This document shows positions 1-8,741 of a stretch of 34,985 nt of DNA, in pieces (positions within the stretch are counted from its first letter, which is position 1; each line of letters opens with the position of its first letter). The stretch covers positions 1-34,985 of the forward strand of contig JANBQS010000111.1 of NCBI GenBank assembly GCA_027577415.1. The letters are read 5' to 3'. Origin of the DNA: Coemansia sp. RSA 922. Lineage: Eukaryota > Kickxellomycota > Kickxellomycetes > Kickxellales > Kickxellaceae. The translations under genes and the position numbers were made by a program. The notes below the pieces were generated by a model, which was given only the letters and a program-made list of their open reading frames with translations, was not told where the DNA came from and did not search any database.

Positions 1-789
1 TGTATCGTATTTTGGAAACAGTTCGATGAGACCCATCCCTACCGCTTAATCCTGGCATTCAACCGGGACGAGTTCTTTTCCCGACCAACTCTAGGCTTCC
101 ACCACTGGTCCACCTCCCCATCGATATTCGCACCCCAAGACCTACTCCCACCTACTCCCCAGCGGGGAACCTATATCGGCGCCCAAGGCAACCGTCTTGC
201 ATTTCTAACAAACTTTCGCGAAACGCCTTCCTCAAACCCATCCAAAATTTCCAGGGGAGCTCTAGTCCGCGACTACCTACTCTCACAGGAGAGTGCCCAG
301 GATTATGCCCAGAGAGTATTTGATCAGCGTCAAAACTACGATGGATTCAATCTAGTACTCTTTGACCTAAACGAGGTCGTGTATGTGACTAATCGCGGGT
401 ATGAGGAGGGTACAGTTAAGGTGCTAGGTGGTGGAGATGTGATGGGGCTGTCTAATGCGACGATGGATGATGTGTGGCCAAAGGTAGAGCACGGCAAAGA
501 GGCATTTGCACAGGCGATAGAGTCGTCAGAGGACGAGCAGAGTCTGATCGCGAACCTGATACAAATGATGAGCGACCCAGGCCCCTTCAGCAACTGCGAA
601 CCGCAGTGTCTCGACGACCTAAAGCAGTGCATATTCGTACCCTCACTCAACGGCATCCCCGGCTTTCTATCAGGCGGGCAATATGGTACACGCACAACCG
701 ACATACTCCTACTCAGTACCCACCAGCTAACCACTGTCACTCGCGACCACACAAAGGGAACAACAGAAACCTCACATTTAAAAATATAA
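1..789 (+). CDS. TANGO2/NRDE-family protein, 5' end cut by window edge
   Basis: Frame 1 is open from the first base to the TAA at 787-789, giving 262 visible residues. The first residues, CIVFWKQFDETHPYRLILAF, run straight into NRDE at visible residues 21-24, the hallmark of the NRDE/TANGO2 (transport and Golgi organization 2) family, in which a Cys directly follows the initiator Met. Only the ATG therefore appears to be missing, and the full protein would be about 263 residues, close to the usual family length of about 275. Further family features are NFRE near residue 71, a GLSN segment near 146 and a C-terminal GTRTTDILLL stretch. The family is implicated in lipid and haem handling around mitochondria and Golgi; its exact chemistry is unsettled. 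It converges on the MCCC1 gene, with 19 bp between the stops. No intron is visible. Confidence 0.88.
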   Translation, partial: CIVFWKQFDETHPYRLILAFNRDEFFSRPTLGFHHWSTSPSIFAPQDLLPPTPQRGTYIGAQGNRLAFLTNFRETPSSNPSKISRGALVRDYLLSQESAQDYAQRVFDQRQNYDGFNLVLFDLNEVVYVTNRGYEEGTVKVLGGGDVMGLSNATMDDVWPKVEHGKEAFAQAIESSEDEQSLIANLIQMMSDPGPFSNCEPQCLDDLKQCIFVPSLNGIPGFLSGGQYGTRTTDILLLSTHQLTTVTRDHTKGTTETSHLKI

Positions 790-808
790 TATATAAGAAA
801 AAAAAACT

Positions 809-2938
809 CTATTCCTCAAAAGCAACCAGACTCTTGCCCTCATCCACAAGGTCGCCGACCTTGTAATAGACGTCAGAGATCTTTCCAGCCTTGGGAGCCT
901 TGATAACATGCTCCATCTTCATAGCCTCCAGGACCACCAGCGGCATATCCTGAGTGACCTCTGTTCCGGGCTCAACAAGCACCTGGACGATCTTGCACGA
1001 CATGGGTGCAGTCACCGAGCCCACCGCCAACTCCTCGCTCTCCAGGTACTCTGGCTGCGGGATCTTGAAAGTAGCCATCTGTCCTTGGTCGAACACCGTG
1101 ATTGACGAGTCCTTCTTGTTAAACACAACATTGGAGCAACACAGGCGGTCGCCCAACAACACACGCAGCTGGCCACCCTCGACACCTGTCGTCCACATTG
1201 CGCGTGCGCCGTCAAACCTCTGAACAACAGAGCCTTCATCCTTAATAACCACCGAGTACACGTCCTTGGCACTGGAAATAATATCTACCGTATACTTGTG
1301 ATCGCCAAACGTCACACACACTGACTGCCCGCCAAACGCGCCAAGTCTAAACGAGTCGACAGCAGCCCAGGGCGACTGCACGCTGGCAACAGCCATGCGG
1401 GCATTCCGGTCAATGACTGAGGCTAGGGCAGCCTGGGCAATAGCCACTGGCGAGGGCGCCTCAGCGCGAGGGAACAACTCGTCCAAATGCTTGTCAATAT
1501 ACCCAGTCTCCACCTTACCAGCAACAAAGTCCGGGGAGTTGGCCAAACGCTTCAAAAAGTCAATATTGGTGTGCAGTCCGACCACCTCATATTCGTCCAG
1601 TGCCTTACGCAGTACGCGCAGCGCAGCCTGGCGGTCCTTTCCTCGCACGACGAGCTTGGCAATCATCGGATCGTAGTAGACAGAGATGGCGTCGCCGGCT
1701 TGCACGCCAGTCTCCACACGCACGTCGGGCGTCGGCAGAGGCGTCGATAGGTGCAAAAGGCGGCCAGTGTCGGGCAAAAACCCATTATCAGGGTTCTCCG
1801 CGTAGATACGCGCCTCGAACGCATGGCCCGTGCACGAAATCTCGTCCTGAAGCTGGGGCAGACGATTGCCAGCGGCCACCTCCAACTGCCACTGCACGAG
1901 ATCAGTGCCAGTGACCATCTCGGTGACAGGGTGTTCGACCTGCAGGCGGGTGTTCATCTCCATAAAGTAGAATTGCTGGGTCTCCTGGTCCATGATAAAC
2001 TCCACGGTACCCGCTCCCACATACTCCACAGCCTTGGCAGCCGCCACAGCCTTCTCTCCCAAAAGCTGCCGGATCTCTGGCAGAAGATCGGGGGCGGGCG
2101 CTTCCTCGATGATTTTCTGGTGCCGACGCTGCACGGAGCAATCGCGCTCAAACAGGTGCACAGCGTTGCCCAATTTATCAGCAAACACCTGAACTTCGAC
2201 GTGACGCGGCGTCGTAAGGTATTTCTCGACAAGCACTTTATCGTCGCCAAACGACTTGGTCGCCTCGCGTCTAGACGACTCCAGCATCATCTCAAACTCC
2301 TCAGGGCCCCTTACTATGCGCATGCCTTTGCCGCCACCGCCCATCACGGCCTTTATAAGCACTGGGTATCCGATCTCCGCCGCCCTCTCTTTCAAATACC
2401 CGACGTCCTGGTTCTCTCCATGGTACCCAGGAACTACGGGAACGCCAGCCTTCTGCATAATACGCTTGCTCTCCGATTTAGATCCCATCGCCCTCATAGC
2501 AGCTCCCGGCGGCCCAATAAAAGTCACGCCCTCCATATCCAAGCGGTCCGAAAAGCTAGCGTTCTCAGACAAGAACCCGTACCCTGGATGAATCGCCTGT
2601 GCCCCCGACCTTTTGACAACATCGATGATAGTGTCTACACGCAGGTAGCTGTCCGCCGCTGCCGCCGTCCCGATGAGATACGCTTCGTCTGCCAGCTTGA
2701 CGTGCATCGAGTCCTTGTCAGCCTCGCTGTATACCGCAACGGTCTTGATCCCTAGCTTGCGAGCCGTGTGTATAATGCGGCAGGCGATTTCACCACGGTT
2801 GGCAATAAGTATCTTGTCAAAGAGCGGCTTCTCGATGACTTGTTGTTCGCTGGCTACGGAAGAAAGTGTGCGAATAAACGATAGTCCATTCTTGCTGCCT
2901 AAAGCAGGGAGTCGGGAGTAAGCACGTAGAATACTCAT
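809..2938 (-). CDS. MCCC1: Methylcrotonoyl-CoA carboxylase alpha subunit, mitochondrial (biotin carboxylase plus biotin carrier)
   Basis: The 709-residue protein starts at ATG 2938. It is the biotin-bearing subunit that carboxylates 3-methylcrotonyl-CoA in mitochondrial leucine breakdown, with a separate beta subunit not in this window. Residues 1-35 are basic and hydroxylated, as in a mitochondrial presequence. The biotin carboxylase domain begins at KILIANRGEIACRI (42-55). It has the ATP-grasp glycine loop GGGGKG (200-205) and EMNTRLQVEHPVTE (327-340), which holds ATP/bicarbonate-site residues. The central BT-type linker is about 490-640. The biotinyl domain ends the protein, with EAMKM and the target Lys674. 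The length fits MCCA (about 725) and not pyruvate or acetyl-CoA carboxylase, because no carboxyltransferase domain is fused. Propionyl-CoA carboxylase alpha is the nearest alternative but less likely in fungi. The gene is intronless. Confidence 0.93.
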   Translation of the reverse strand: MSILRAYSRLPALGSKNGLSFIRTLSSVASEQQVIEKPLFDKILIANRGEIACRIIHTARKLGIKTVAVYSEADKDSMHVKLADEAYLIGTAAAADSYLRVDTIIDVVKRSGAQAIHPGYGFLSENASFSDRLDMEGVTFIGPPGAAMRAMGSKSESKRIMQKAGVPVVPGYHGENQDVGYLKERAAEIGYPVLIKAVMGGGGKGMRIVRGPEEFEMMLESSRREATKSFGDDKVLVEKYLTTPRHVEVQVFADKLGNAVHLFERDCSVQRRHQKIIEEAPAPDLLPEIRQLLGEKAVAAAKAVEYVGAGTVEFIMDQETQQFYFMEMNTRLQVEHPVTEMVTGTDLVQWQLEVAAGNRLPQLQDEISCTGHAFEARIYAENPDNGFLPDTGRLLHLSTPLPTPDVRVETGVQAGDAISVYYDPMIAKLVVRGKDRQAALRVLRKALDEYEVVGLHTNIDFLKRLANSPDFVAGKVETGYIDKHLDELFPRAEAPSPVAIAQAALASVIDRNARMAVASVQSPWAAVDSFRLGAFGGQSVCVTFGDHKYTVDIISSAKDVYSVVIKDEGSVVQRFDGARAMWTTGVEGGQLRVLLGDRLCCSNVVFNKKDSSITVFDQGQMATFKIPQPEYLESEELAVGSVTAPMSCKIVQVLVEPGTEVTQDMPLVVLEAMKMEHVIKAPKAGKISDVYYKVGDLVDEGKSLVAFEE

Positions 2939-3136
2939 TCTAATAATACGATGATATATAGTTTAAAAAATATTTTGTGAAGAAATAAAAAAAGATAAAG
3001 TGAAACAAAGAAAAAGAACGTCCCGCGTGCCTCTTGGTCCATGAACCGTGGGAAATAGCCCTAATCAAGAGATAAAAAAAAATGTTCCCACGCAGACCAC
3101 CCACCTAATAAATCAACTCCGTAGATAACATGTGTA

Positions 3137-3838
3137 TTAAATGATTGCTATGGCTAGAGTAACTGCAACGACAGCAAAGCTGATTGAAAGTGGGTCAGTG
3201 AGTCGCCTGCTTGCCTCTGAAAGTTTGCTATGGTATTCGCTAGATCCTGTGTCAAATACAAAAGAGGTCTTGCCATCCACAGTAAACGTAGACGTGGAAG
3301 CACTACCGATAGGCACAGAGTTACGAGTGGCTTTAGTTGTTTTAGAGCTAGCAGAGCTGTATGACCTCGTTATTGAACTAGTACTAGACTCTGATGTGAG
3401 TTCAGAGCTAATACTGGCACTTTCTGGCACCGATTGTGTGGGGCTGCTATATGGCAATGTCGACTGACTGGTGATCTCAATCGTACTTGAGGACAAATGC
3501 GTATCCAAAGTCAATGTCCATTGTAAACTGGAAGAAAGTTTACTCGAGTTAAACTCTAGTGTACTAGAGCTGCTGCTCGTCAAAGATAATGTCAGTTCAG
3601 AGAAACTTGAGCTATCTTTTGACAAGCTGCTGCTTCTCGGCTCTAGTTCACCAAGTTCTGACAGTTCCTCAGCTTGCAGTAGACCCATCTCATAGCTCTG
3701 AGTCTCTACTGACGAGGATTTATCCATAGTAAGTGGCTCCAAGTGTATTCGATAGTGTTCCTTTGAATAAACCTGGCTGTTTCCAACGACTATCCCGTTT
3801 GTCAAAAGTACAAAGTACAATATATAGACTCTAGCCAT
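3137..3838 (-). CDS. Ser/Thr-rich secreted protein, probable GPI-anchored cell-surface protein
   Basis: I start this 233-residue protein at ATG 3838. The frame is open further upstream but has no earlier ATG, and this Met begins a good signal peptide (MARVYILYFVLLTNGIVVG). The body, about residues 35-200, is dominated by Ser and Thr with runs such as SLTSSSSSTLEF, which is typical of heavily O-mannosylated stalks. The extreme C-terminus is hydrophobic (SISFAVVAVTLAIAII) and directly follows a short polar/basic spacer (SEASRRLTDP). No charged tail follows it. That arrangement matches a GPI-attachment signal, although a tail anchor is possible. No enzymatic domain is recognisable. A role in wall structure or adhesion is inference from composition only. 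Confidence 0.6.
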   Translation of the reverse strand: MARVYILYFVLLTNGIVVGNSQVYSKEHYRIHLEPLTMDKSSSVETQSYEMGLLQAEELSELGELEPRSSSLSKDSSSFSELTLSLTSSSSSTLEFNSSKLSSSLQWTLTLDTHLSSSTIEITSQSTLPYSSPTQSVPESASISSELTSESSTSSITRSYSSASSKTTKATRNSVPIGSASTSTFTVDGKTSFVFDTGSSEYHSKLSEASRRLTDPLSISFAVVAVTLAIAII

Positions 3839-4117
3839 AGGTGTTAATAGTTTATAATAATTGTAGCTAGATAATAGTATAAGAAACAAAAAAACCAGCT
3901 ACTATGCCTTTGACAAAAAAAGCCAAGATGGCGTTGCTCGAGTAATGCAAGCCACTAAAAAAGAGCAGTAAAATGCATAAGCTCATAATCCCTACGAATA
4001 AACAAACACATCTCTCTGTTACAATGTAAATTAGATTGTTGAGAGAAACAAATTTATTGCGAAGGATAACTCCAACGGCGCTCACTAAAGGTACTAGTGT
4101 ATGTTTTGTCTTGCATG

Positions 4118-4627
4118 TTATTCAAGAAATGGTTCATATAGACCCCAATCAATTGTCTCACCCTCAGATATGGCAAGAAGCCTGGCCAACAACTCCGTGT
4201 TCAAGGTACCAGGAATTACAAGTTTAGACAAATTTACATGCATAGGAACATTAGTATACATACTTTCATTCAAATTAGAAAAGAACTCAACAGGCCAATC
4301 CGTATCCGAAATATTTACGTCGCGAAGTTCACTTGCTGTATCCGCTAGTGAGTGAAAGCTTCTGCTAGCAAAAACTACCACTGTAAACTCTCCGCTAATA
4401 CAATCTAAGATACTCTCTGATGTATGTGGAATAAATGTTTTGGGTGTCACATAGAAAACAGAATAGCGCATAAAACCTGAACCCAACATGGCCTTTATAC
4501 AGCTTCCTGCACCTATGTATTTTTCTGCCACTACTTTTACCTCGCCCAGTGTAAATAACTGGTAAAATCCAAGATGATCCTTGCCAAACAGGTAGACTCG
4601 AGGAGTGTGTACATTATTCGACGCCAT
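4118..4627 (-). CDS. Orphan protein of 169 residues
   Basis: The ATG at 4627 opens 169 codons ending at 4118. I do not recognise the family. Composition is balanced and globular: aromatic-rich near the N-terminus (RVYLFGKDHLGFYQLF), a hydrophobic strand TVVVFASRSF near residue 83, and an acidic C-terminus. No signal peptide, membrane segment or Cys motif is visible. Support for a real gene is the length in AT-rich surroundings, an ATG start, and a TATA box (TATAAAAA on the minus strand, 4703-4710) about 80 bp upstream. It is divergently arranged with the dihydroorotase gene, with 604 bp between the two ATGs. Confidence 0.55.
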   Translation of the reverse strand: MASNNVHTPRVYLFGKDHLGFYQLFTLGEVKVVAEKYIGAGSCIKAMLGSGFMRYSVFYVTPKTFIPHTSESILDCISGEFTVVVFASRSFHSLADTASELRDVNISDTDWPVEFFSNLNESMYTNVPMHVNLSKLVIPGTLNTELLARLLAISEGETIDWGLYEPFLE

Positions 4628-5231
4628 TATGAGCTAATAGTAGATGTTTAAGGAATATTGTTAATGCAAAAGAGGACGAAAAAGCTGAGGAATGTAAGCT
4701 GGTTTTTATACGGCGACACCGAGAGAGAAAGTAAATGAGCAAAAAGAAAACACTATAGATGAGACTTTAGCTTATTCCCCCAACCGGTAACAAAGCGAGG
4801 CCTTGCCATTGCTTTTTTTTTTTTTTTGCAAACACGGCAAAGTGTAGTTGAAAGGGGCTGCTCAACAATGCCAAAAGTCTCAACCCCACCCACCGAGAGT
4901 TGCAAGGCTGACAGTGAAGTAAGCGAGTGAGAGAGAGAGTCTGAGGAGACTTGCTCACTGCTCAGTACATTTTTTTTGTAGTTGCCCTTGCTGAGCCCAT
5001 TGCTTTTTTCCCGCTTGTGATCTGGAACGGCTTACCCACATTGAACACGTGTTTTTTGTGGAGCCGATGAGCTGAATCGTTGGCGAGCCAATGACAGAGC
5101 TTTTGTTCGCTCATCGAGATAAGAGACAGCGATGACATCGTTAATGGCAGTGGCAACTTTTTTGCTTTCTTTTCTCATCTCTTTATTCTTTTTTTTTTTT
5201 TTCTCCCTCTTCTCACTCTGTCAACGTTATA
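4628..5231. promoter_or_regulatory. Divergent promoter region between the orphan gene and dihydroorotase
   Basis: This 604 bp has no credible gene. Near 4812-4827 is a T run of about 16, and near 4926-4940 a GA-repeat tract. A 10-bp perfect palindrome AACACGTGTT lies at 5044-5053; CACGTG is the core bound by Cbf1/USF-type bHLH factors. TTGGC-GA-GCCAA at 5080-5091 is a second palindrome that contains a CCAAT box. Just before the dihydroorotase ATG is a pyrimidine-rich stretch with a long T run (about 5165-5220), a common fungal initiator context for genes lacking a TATA box. Confidence 0.45.
4703..4710 (-). promoter_or_regulatory. TATA box of the orphan gene
   Basis: The plus strand reads TTTTTATA, that is TATAAAAA on the minus strand, about 80 bp before ATG 4627. 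It is the only good TATA match between the two divergent start codons and points toward the orphan gene. Confidence 0.45.
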
Positions 5232-6287
5232 ATGTCCGATTCTATTTCGCTTCCTTGGGCCAGCGACTTCCACTGCCACTTGCGGCAGGGCGACATGATG
5301 GACACCGTGGTGCCCATGGTCGAGCAAGGTGGAGTACGGACAGTGCTTGCCATGCCCAACCTCACACCGCCATTGACGACGACGCAGATGGCAGTGGACT
5401 ACGGCACAGCACTGCAAAAGCTAGCACCCAGCGTACACTTTATCCTGACGCTCTACCTCAGCCCCGATCTGACACCCGAGGAAGTAGCCAAGGCCGCCGC
5501 CGCAGGCATCACAGCAGTCAAAGTATACCCAAGCGGCGTGACGACCAACAGCGACTGGGGCGTCCTAGACTTTAAAGTATACTACCCGACGTTCCAAGCC
5601 ATGCAAGACCACAACATGGTTCTGTGCTTGCATGGCGAGTGCCCGTCAGACGCCAAAAAGGGTATTTGCATCTTGAATGCCGAAGAACGATTCCTAGCCA
5701 CCTTGCGCGAGCTGCACCAGGAATTCCCCCGGCTGCGTATTGTCTTGGAGCATGCTACGACCAAGGCTGCTGTCGACTGCGTCAAGTCTCTGGGCAACAC
5801 TGTAGCATGCACTATTACCGCTCACCATTTGTTCATTACCATTGATGACTGGGCCGGCCAGCCTCACCACTTTTGCAAGCCCGTAGCTAAATACCCTAGC
5901 GACCGAGACGCTCTGCAAGATGTTGTGCGTAGTGGGCATCCGCGCTTCTTCCTGGGATCGGATTCAGCACCTCATCCGCGCCGCTTCAAGCAAGGAGAAA
6001 GACCGGCTGCTGGTGTTTTTACCACTCCTATCTTGGTCCCGCTCATGGCTACGCTGTTCGAGCGTTTGGGGTGTTTGGACAAGCTAGAGGCATTTATCTC
6101 TACTTTTGGTCGGGCCTTTTACCAGCTTCCTGCCGCGAGTTCGAGTGTCCCTAGACTTGTGCTCAGGCGCAAGGTATTGGAGATCCCCGAGTCTTACACG
6201 ATCAATGACAGCGCACAGGAGGCTGACGTCGTTGTCCCGTTTATGGCAAAGCAAGAGCTGGCTTGGCAGATTGATAATGGCTGTTAA
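5232..6287 (+). CDS. URA4: Dihydroorotase (monofunctional, bacterial PyrC / yeast URA4 type)
   Basis: The 351-residue enzyme interconverts N-carbamoyl-aspartate and dihydroorotate in de novo pyrimidine synthesis in the cytosol. The full metal-binding set of the amidohydrolase barrel is visible: HCH at 14-16 (DFHCHLRQ), Lys97 (AVKVYPSG) to be carbamylated, His134 (LCLHGE), His174 (VLEHAT) and Asp244 in LGSDSAPH, with His248 following. MPNLTPP near 41-47 and TTNSDWG near 104-110 belong to the substrate loops of class II dihydroorotases. The length matches PyrC/URA4 (about 345-365), so this is not the CAD-type multienzyme. There is no intron. The start is the first ATG and is followed within 15 residues by the metal motif. 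Confidence 0.96.
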   Translation: MSDSISLPWASDFHCHLRQGDMMDTVVPMVEQGGVRTVLAMPNLTPPLTTTQMAVDYGTALQKLAPSVHFILTLYLSPDLTPEEVAKAAAAGITAVKVYPSGVTTNSDWGVLDFKVYYPTFQAMQDHNMVLCLHGECPSDAKKGICILNAEERFLATLRELHQEFPRLRIVLEHATTKAAVDCVKSLGNTVACTITAHHLFITIDDWAGQPHHFCKPVAKYPSDRDALQDVVRSGHPRFFLGSDSAPHPRRFKQGERPAAGVFTTPILVPLMATLFERLGCLDKLEAFISTFGRAFYQLPAASSSVPRLVLRRKVLEIPESYTINDSAQEADVVVPFMAKQELAWQIDNGC

Positions 6288-6693
6288 ATCTCTTTAGTAG
6301 ACTCTTTTATCATCATGTGCACTTTAAGGCATCCACATGCTACCTTCCAGCTTTGCTATTTGTCGCCTAGTATTCCTTTAAAGGCGAGTGAATAAAAAGG
6401 AGCAAAGAGTCTTTTTTGTTGAACCACTTTTTTAAAAGCGAAATGTGGACAAGGGCTGCCTTTTTGGAAAAAAAAGCACATAAAAAAAAGACGAAAGAAA
6501 GAATTGCTGCTGCCAAGGTATATGAGCAAGTGGGGGGTTTCAATTACAAACTCTGAACTTTGCTAATTGAAAAGTGCTCTTCCATCGTTTCTCTTGTACT
6601 CTCATATTATCAACTTACTATTGCATATACAACCATTGTCAATTTTTTTTGTGCCGGCCACATTAACTACAGCTCATTTACTAAGCACCATCC
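6288..6693. other. Intergenic: dihydroorotase 3' end and expansin-like promoter
   Basis: These 406 bp hold no credible ORF. There are several A/T runs (for example around 6470-6490) and a weak TATA-like TATATGA near 6520-6530, about 170 bp before the next ATG. No repeat or RNA gene was seen. Confidence 0.4.
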
Positions 6694-7128
6694 ATGAAGG
6701 CCATTTTCACTGTCGCTATTGCCGTTGCTGGCGTTTTGCTGTCTGTTGTGACAGCAACACCTGTTTCACCCGTGTCGCCAGCCCCCTCTACTAAAGCTCT
6801 GCTACAGGCAGACATGCTCCAGCTAGGCGCTGATGACCCAGTTTGTGGACATGTCTACGACAGATTTACCACTGAATATTGGGGCACCATCTACGGGTCC
6901 AAGTTTGACACAAAGACTAACGCTGCAGGTATGTCGCTGACTTGCAACAAGTGTGTGCTTATGCATGGAAAGAAGTCTGTCAAGGTCAAGATTGTTGGTA
7001 TGTGCGAGGGATGTGGTGAGAACGCATTCGAGGTCTCTAAGACCGTGCTCCAGGCACTTTCTGGCGAGGCCAACAACGAGGATGGTGTGGATAATATCCC
7101 TTGGGAGTTTGTTGATTGCAAGGCTTGA
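6694..7128 (+). CDS. Secreted expansin-like (double-psi beta-barrel) protein, divergent
   Basis: This is a 144-residue protein with a signal peptide (MKAIFTVAIAVAGVLLSVVTA, cleavage near 21) and then a short Pro/Ser spacer. The rest (about 45-144) aligns by pattern to the double-psi beta-barrel domain of expansins, barwins and RlpA: Cys at 51, 84, 87, 104, 107 and 142, with the NKC and CEGC pairs and the closing WEFVDC. It differs from the two other family members in this window. The conserved Asp of the VDACP/TDRCP segment is Gly102 (KIVGMCEGC), and the usual LDLS strand is FEVS. It probably binds or loosens wall polysaccharide without catalysis, as do fungal loosenins and expansin-like proteins; the Asp loss may alter or abolish that. 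It is the first of three copies in the window. Confidence 0.8.
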   Translation: MKAIFTVAIAVAGVLLSVVTATPVSPVSPAPSTKALLQADMLQLGADDPVCGHVYDRFTTEYWGTIYGSKFDTKTNAAGMSLTCNKCVLMHGKKSVKVKIVGMCEGCGENAFEVSKTVLQALSGEANNEDGVDNIPWEFVDCKA

Positions 7129-7494
7129 GTATATAACTCTTTATTCTTTACTTGGTAAACTTGGTTTTCTTACTTGAATACAGTTTTTTTACACATACAA
7201 ACCAGACAATACTTTGTTGGCAGATGGCTAGCGTAGTAGACATTTGTGCAAGGTAGTTCTGCTGCTGCTTCCGCTGCTCTTCAATGCCTGTTGACTGCTA
7301 CTTGATTGGACATGTCACACCACTAACATAATACACCACTTGTCGTTGATGTAAGGTATCCCCAAATGTACCATGAGATAAATCTGCTGACGCTATCGGC
7401 TGACGAAAAGATGTAGCCTGCGATTGTGGCTTGAACTAAGAAAAAATGCAACCAATGTCATTAAAAAAAGCGCTGCTCAAAGTCGTCGTAGGCT

Positions 7495-7617
7495 ATGTCA
7501 GTCACACCAGGTGACGTACTTAGTAGAAAGTGCAATCATTGCAAAAAAGGGAAACATCCCGACCAAACCGAAGAAACAGCGAAGACTGCGAGCATCACCT
7601 GTTGGTGGGAGACATGA
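7495..7617 (+). CDS. Possible 40-residue micro-ORF with CX2CX4H motif
   Basis: An ATG at 7495 opens 40 codons to TGA 7615-7617. The middle reads RKCNHCKKGKHPDQT, which has the first three ligands of a CX2CX4HX4C zinc knuckle, but Glu stands where the fourth Cys should be. A further Cys-Trp-Trp lies near the end. No TATA box directly precedes it, and it lies inside the upstream region of the next gene. It could be a chance ORF, a knuckle remnant of a retroelement Gag, or a tiny gene. Confidence 0.2.
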   Translation: MSVTPGDVLSRKCNHCKKGKHPDQTEETAKTASITCWWET

Positions 7618-7648
7618 CTGCTGGTGGCGAGAAGAGAACGACATATGG

Positions 7649-7658
7649 TATATAATAC
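7649..7658 (+). promoter_or_regulatory. TATA box upstream of the 68-residue Cys protein
   Basis: TATATAATAC lies 132 bp before ATG 7781. It occupies the equivalent place to TATAAATA at 8622-8629 in the second duplicated unit. Confidence 0.5.
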
Positions 7659-7780
7659 ACCTACTGCGCCCGTCACCAAAAGAAGACGGGTTTCTCTTTA
7701 TTTTGTCATCAATCTCTTACTAGTACAACATTCGGCTCGCGCTTAAGGACACGCATTTATCACTCGTCAATCTCTGAACC

Positions 7781-7987
7781 ATGACTGCGCTACCCGATGG
7801 ACAAGAAACTCTTGTGAATGAGCATTTACCTGGTCTACCAGCGACACCTACTTGTATATTTCCCGAGTGTAAAGAAGACGCTACAAATGGCACAAGGTAT
7901 TGCACGGCGCATTTTAAAGACCCCACTGGCGAGGGCAGTGCATCTGGCGCAATAACCGAGCCGGTAATTGTTGGCATGGATAATTAA
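7781..7987 (+). CDS. Small Cys-rich protein, CX4CX10CX2H (copy 1)
   Basis: This 68-residue ORF has an ATG start. The N-terminus MTAL matches that of the copy at 8742. The only structured-looking part is Cys25-X4-Cys30-X10-Cys41-X2-His44, which has the spacing of a small zinc-binding fold. The flanks are polar, and the C-terminus carries a Gly/Ser stretch. There is no signal peptide, so it is probably cytoplasmic or nuclear. Support for a gene is the TATA box 132 bp upstream and conservation of start, Cys spacing and length in the duplicated neighbour. I know no named family; a regulatory or metal-binding role is only a guess. Confidence 0.5.
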   Translation: MTALPDGQETLVNEHLPGLPATPTCIFPECKEDATNGTRYCTAHFKDPTGEGSASGAITEPVIVGMDN

Positions 7988-8621
7988 TTTATCTAATCGG
8001 TCAAGCTCGATACGTTTATCCACTTTTTAATCGTCATATAATTGAGAGCACGATCAGGACTATTGTCGCTATTCAAGTCGCCGCTGTATGCAAAGTCTGG
8101 CTGTTGTCCTCTTTAAGCTGTTTAACTTACTGTTTATATAGTTCTCAATAAATACAATATGCTAACATAACTTTATTACTTGTTCGGCGAGAGCTGTTGG
8201 AAGCTTGTCACAATACTTTGTTTATGGAAGGCTAGCGTAGGAGATATTTGGGTCTAGGAATGATGGAGTAATTGTTATTTAATATTCATCAGTTGCTACT
8301 TGCTTGAACAGGATAGTCTAGCCACAAACAGCTATAGTAACATATCTTGTCGTTAATGTAGCATGTTTTTTCCATCGGAATATCAGCTGATACTACCAGC
8401 TGACACAATGATATCGACTGACTGGGATTTGGAATAGAAAAGCTGTAAGCCAAGTCTAGAAGAAAAATAGCCCCTCAAGGCGCTGCAACCGATGATTAAG
8501 ATGTTTTTGATATGCTTAGCCGAGAATAAAATCACGAGGAAGCACAGCGGAAGTGAAGTGTTGACTGGAGATGTCATGTGTTGGCCGCAGAGATGTGCTG
8601 ATTGTAGGAAGGAGAGCTGGG

Positions 8622-8629
8622 TATAAATA
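8622..8629 (+). promoter_or_regulatory. TATA box upstream of the 73-residue Cys protein
   Basis: TATAAATA lies 120 bp before ATG 8742. This is strong consensus at the distance seen in front of the other small genes of this window. Confidence 0.55.
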
Positions 8630-8741
8630 CACTCTTCCCATGTAGGCCACCATTATCAAGTTGCTTTCTCATCATTTTCAAGCCACCCTCCATTATTACC
8701 AGAACACAAGCACCTACATTTTATTCACCCGAATCTGAACT

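Noticed and set aside
1751..2755. 334-codon plus-strand ORF
   Set aside because: It lies antisense inside MCCC1, where G/C-rich codons suppress stops, and its product has no coherent domain.
3867..4085. Hydrophobic 72-codon minus-strand ORF
   Set aside because: It has no ATG at its start (GTG only), overlaps the upstream region of the Ser-rich gene, and its hydrophobicity comes from T-rich DNA.
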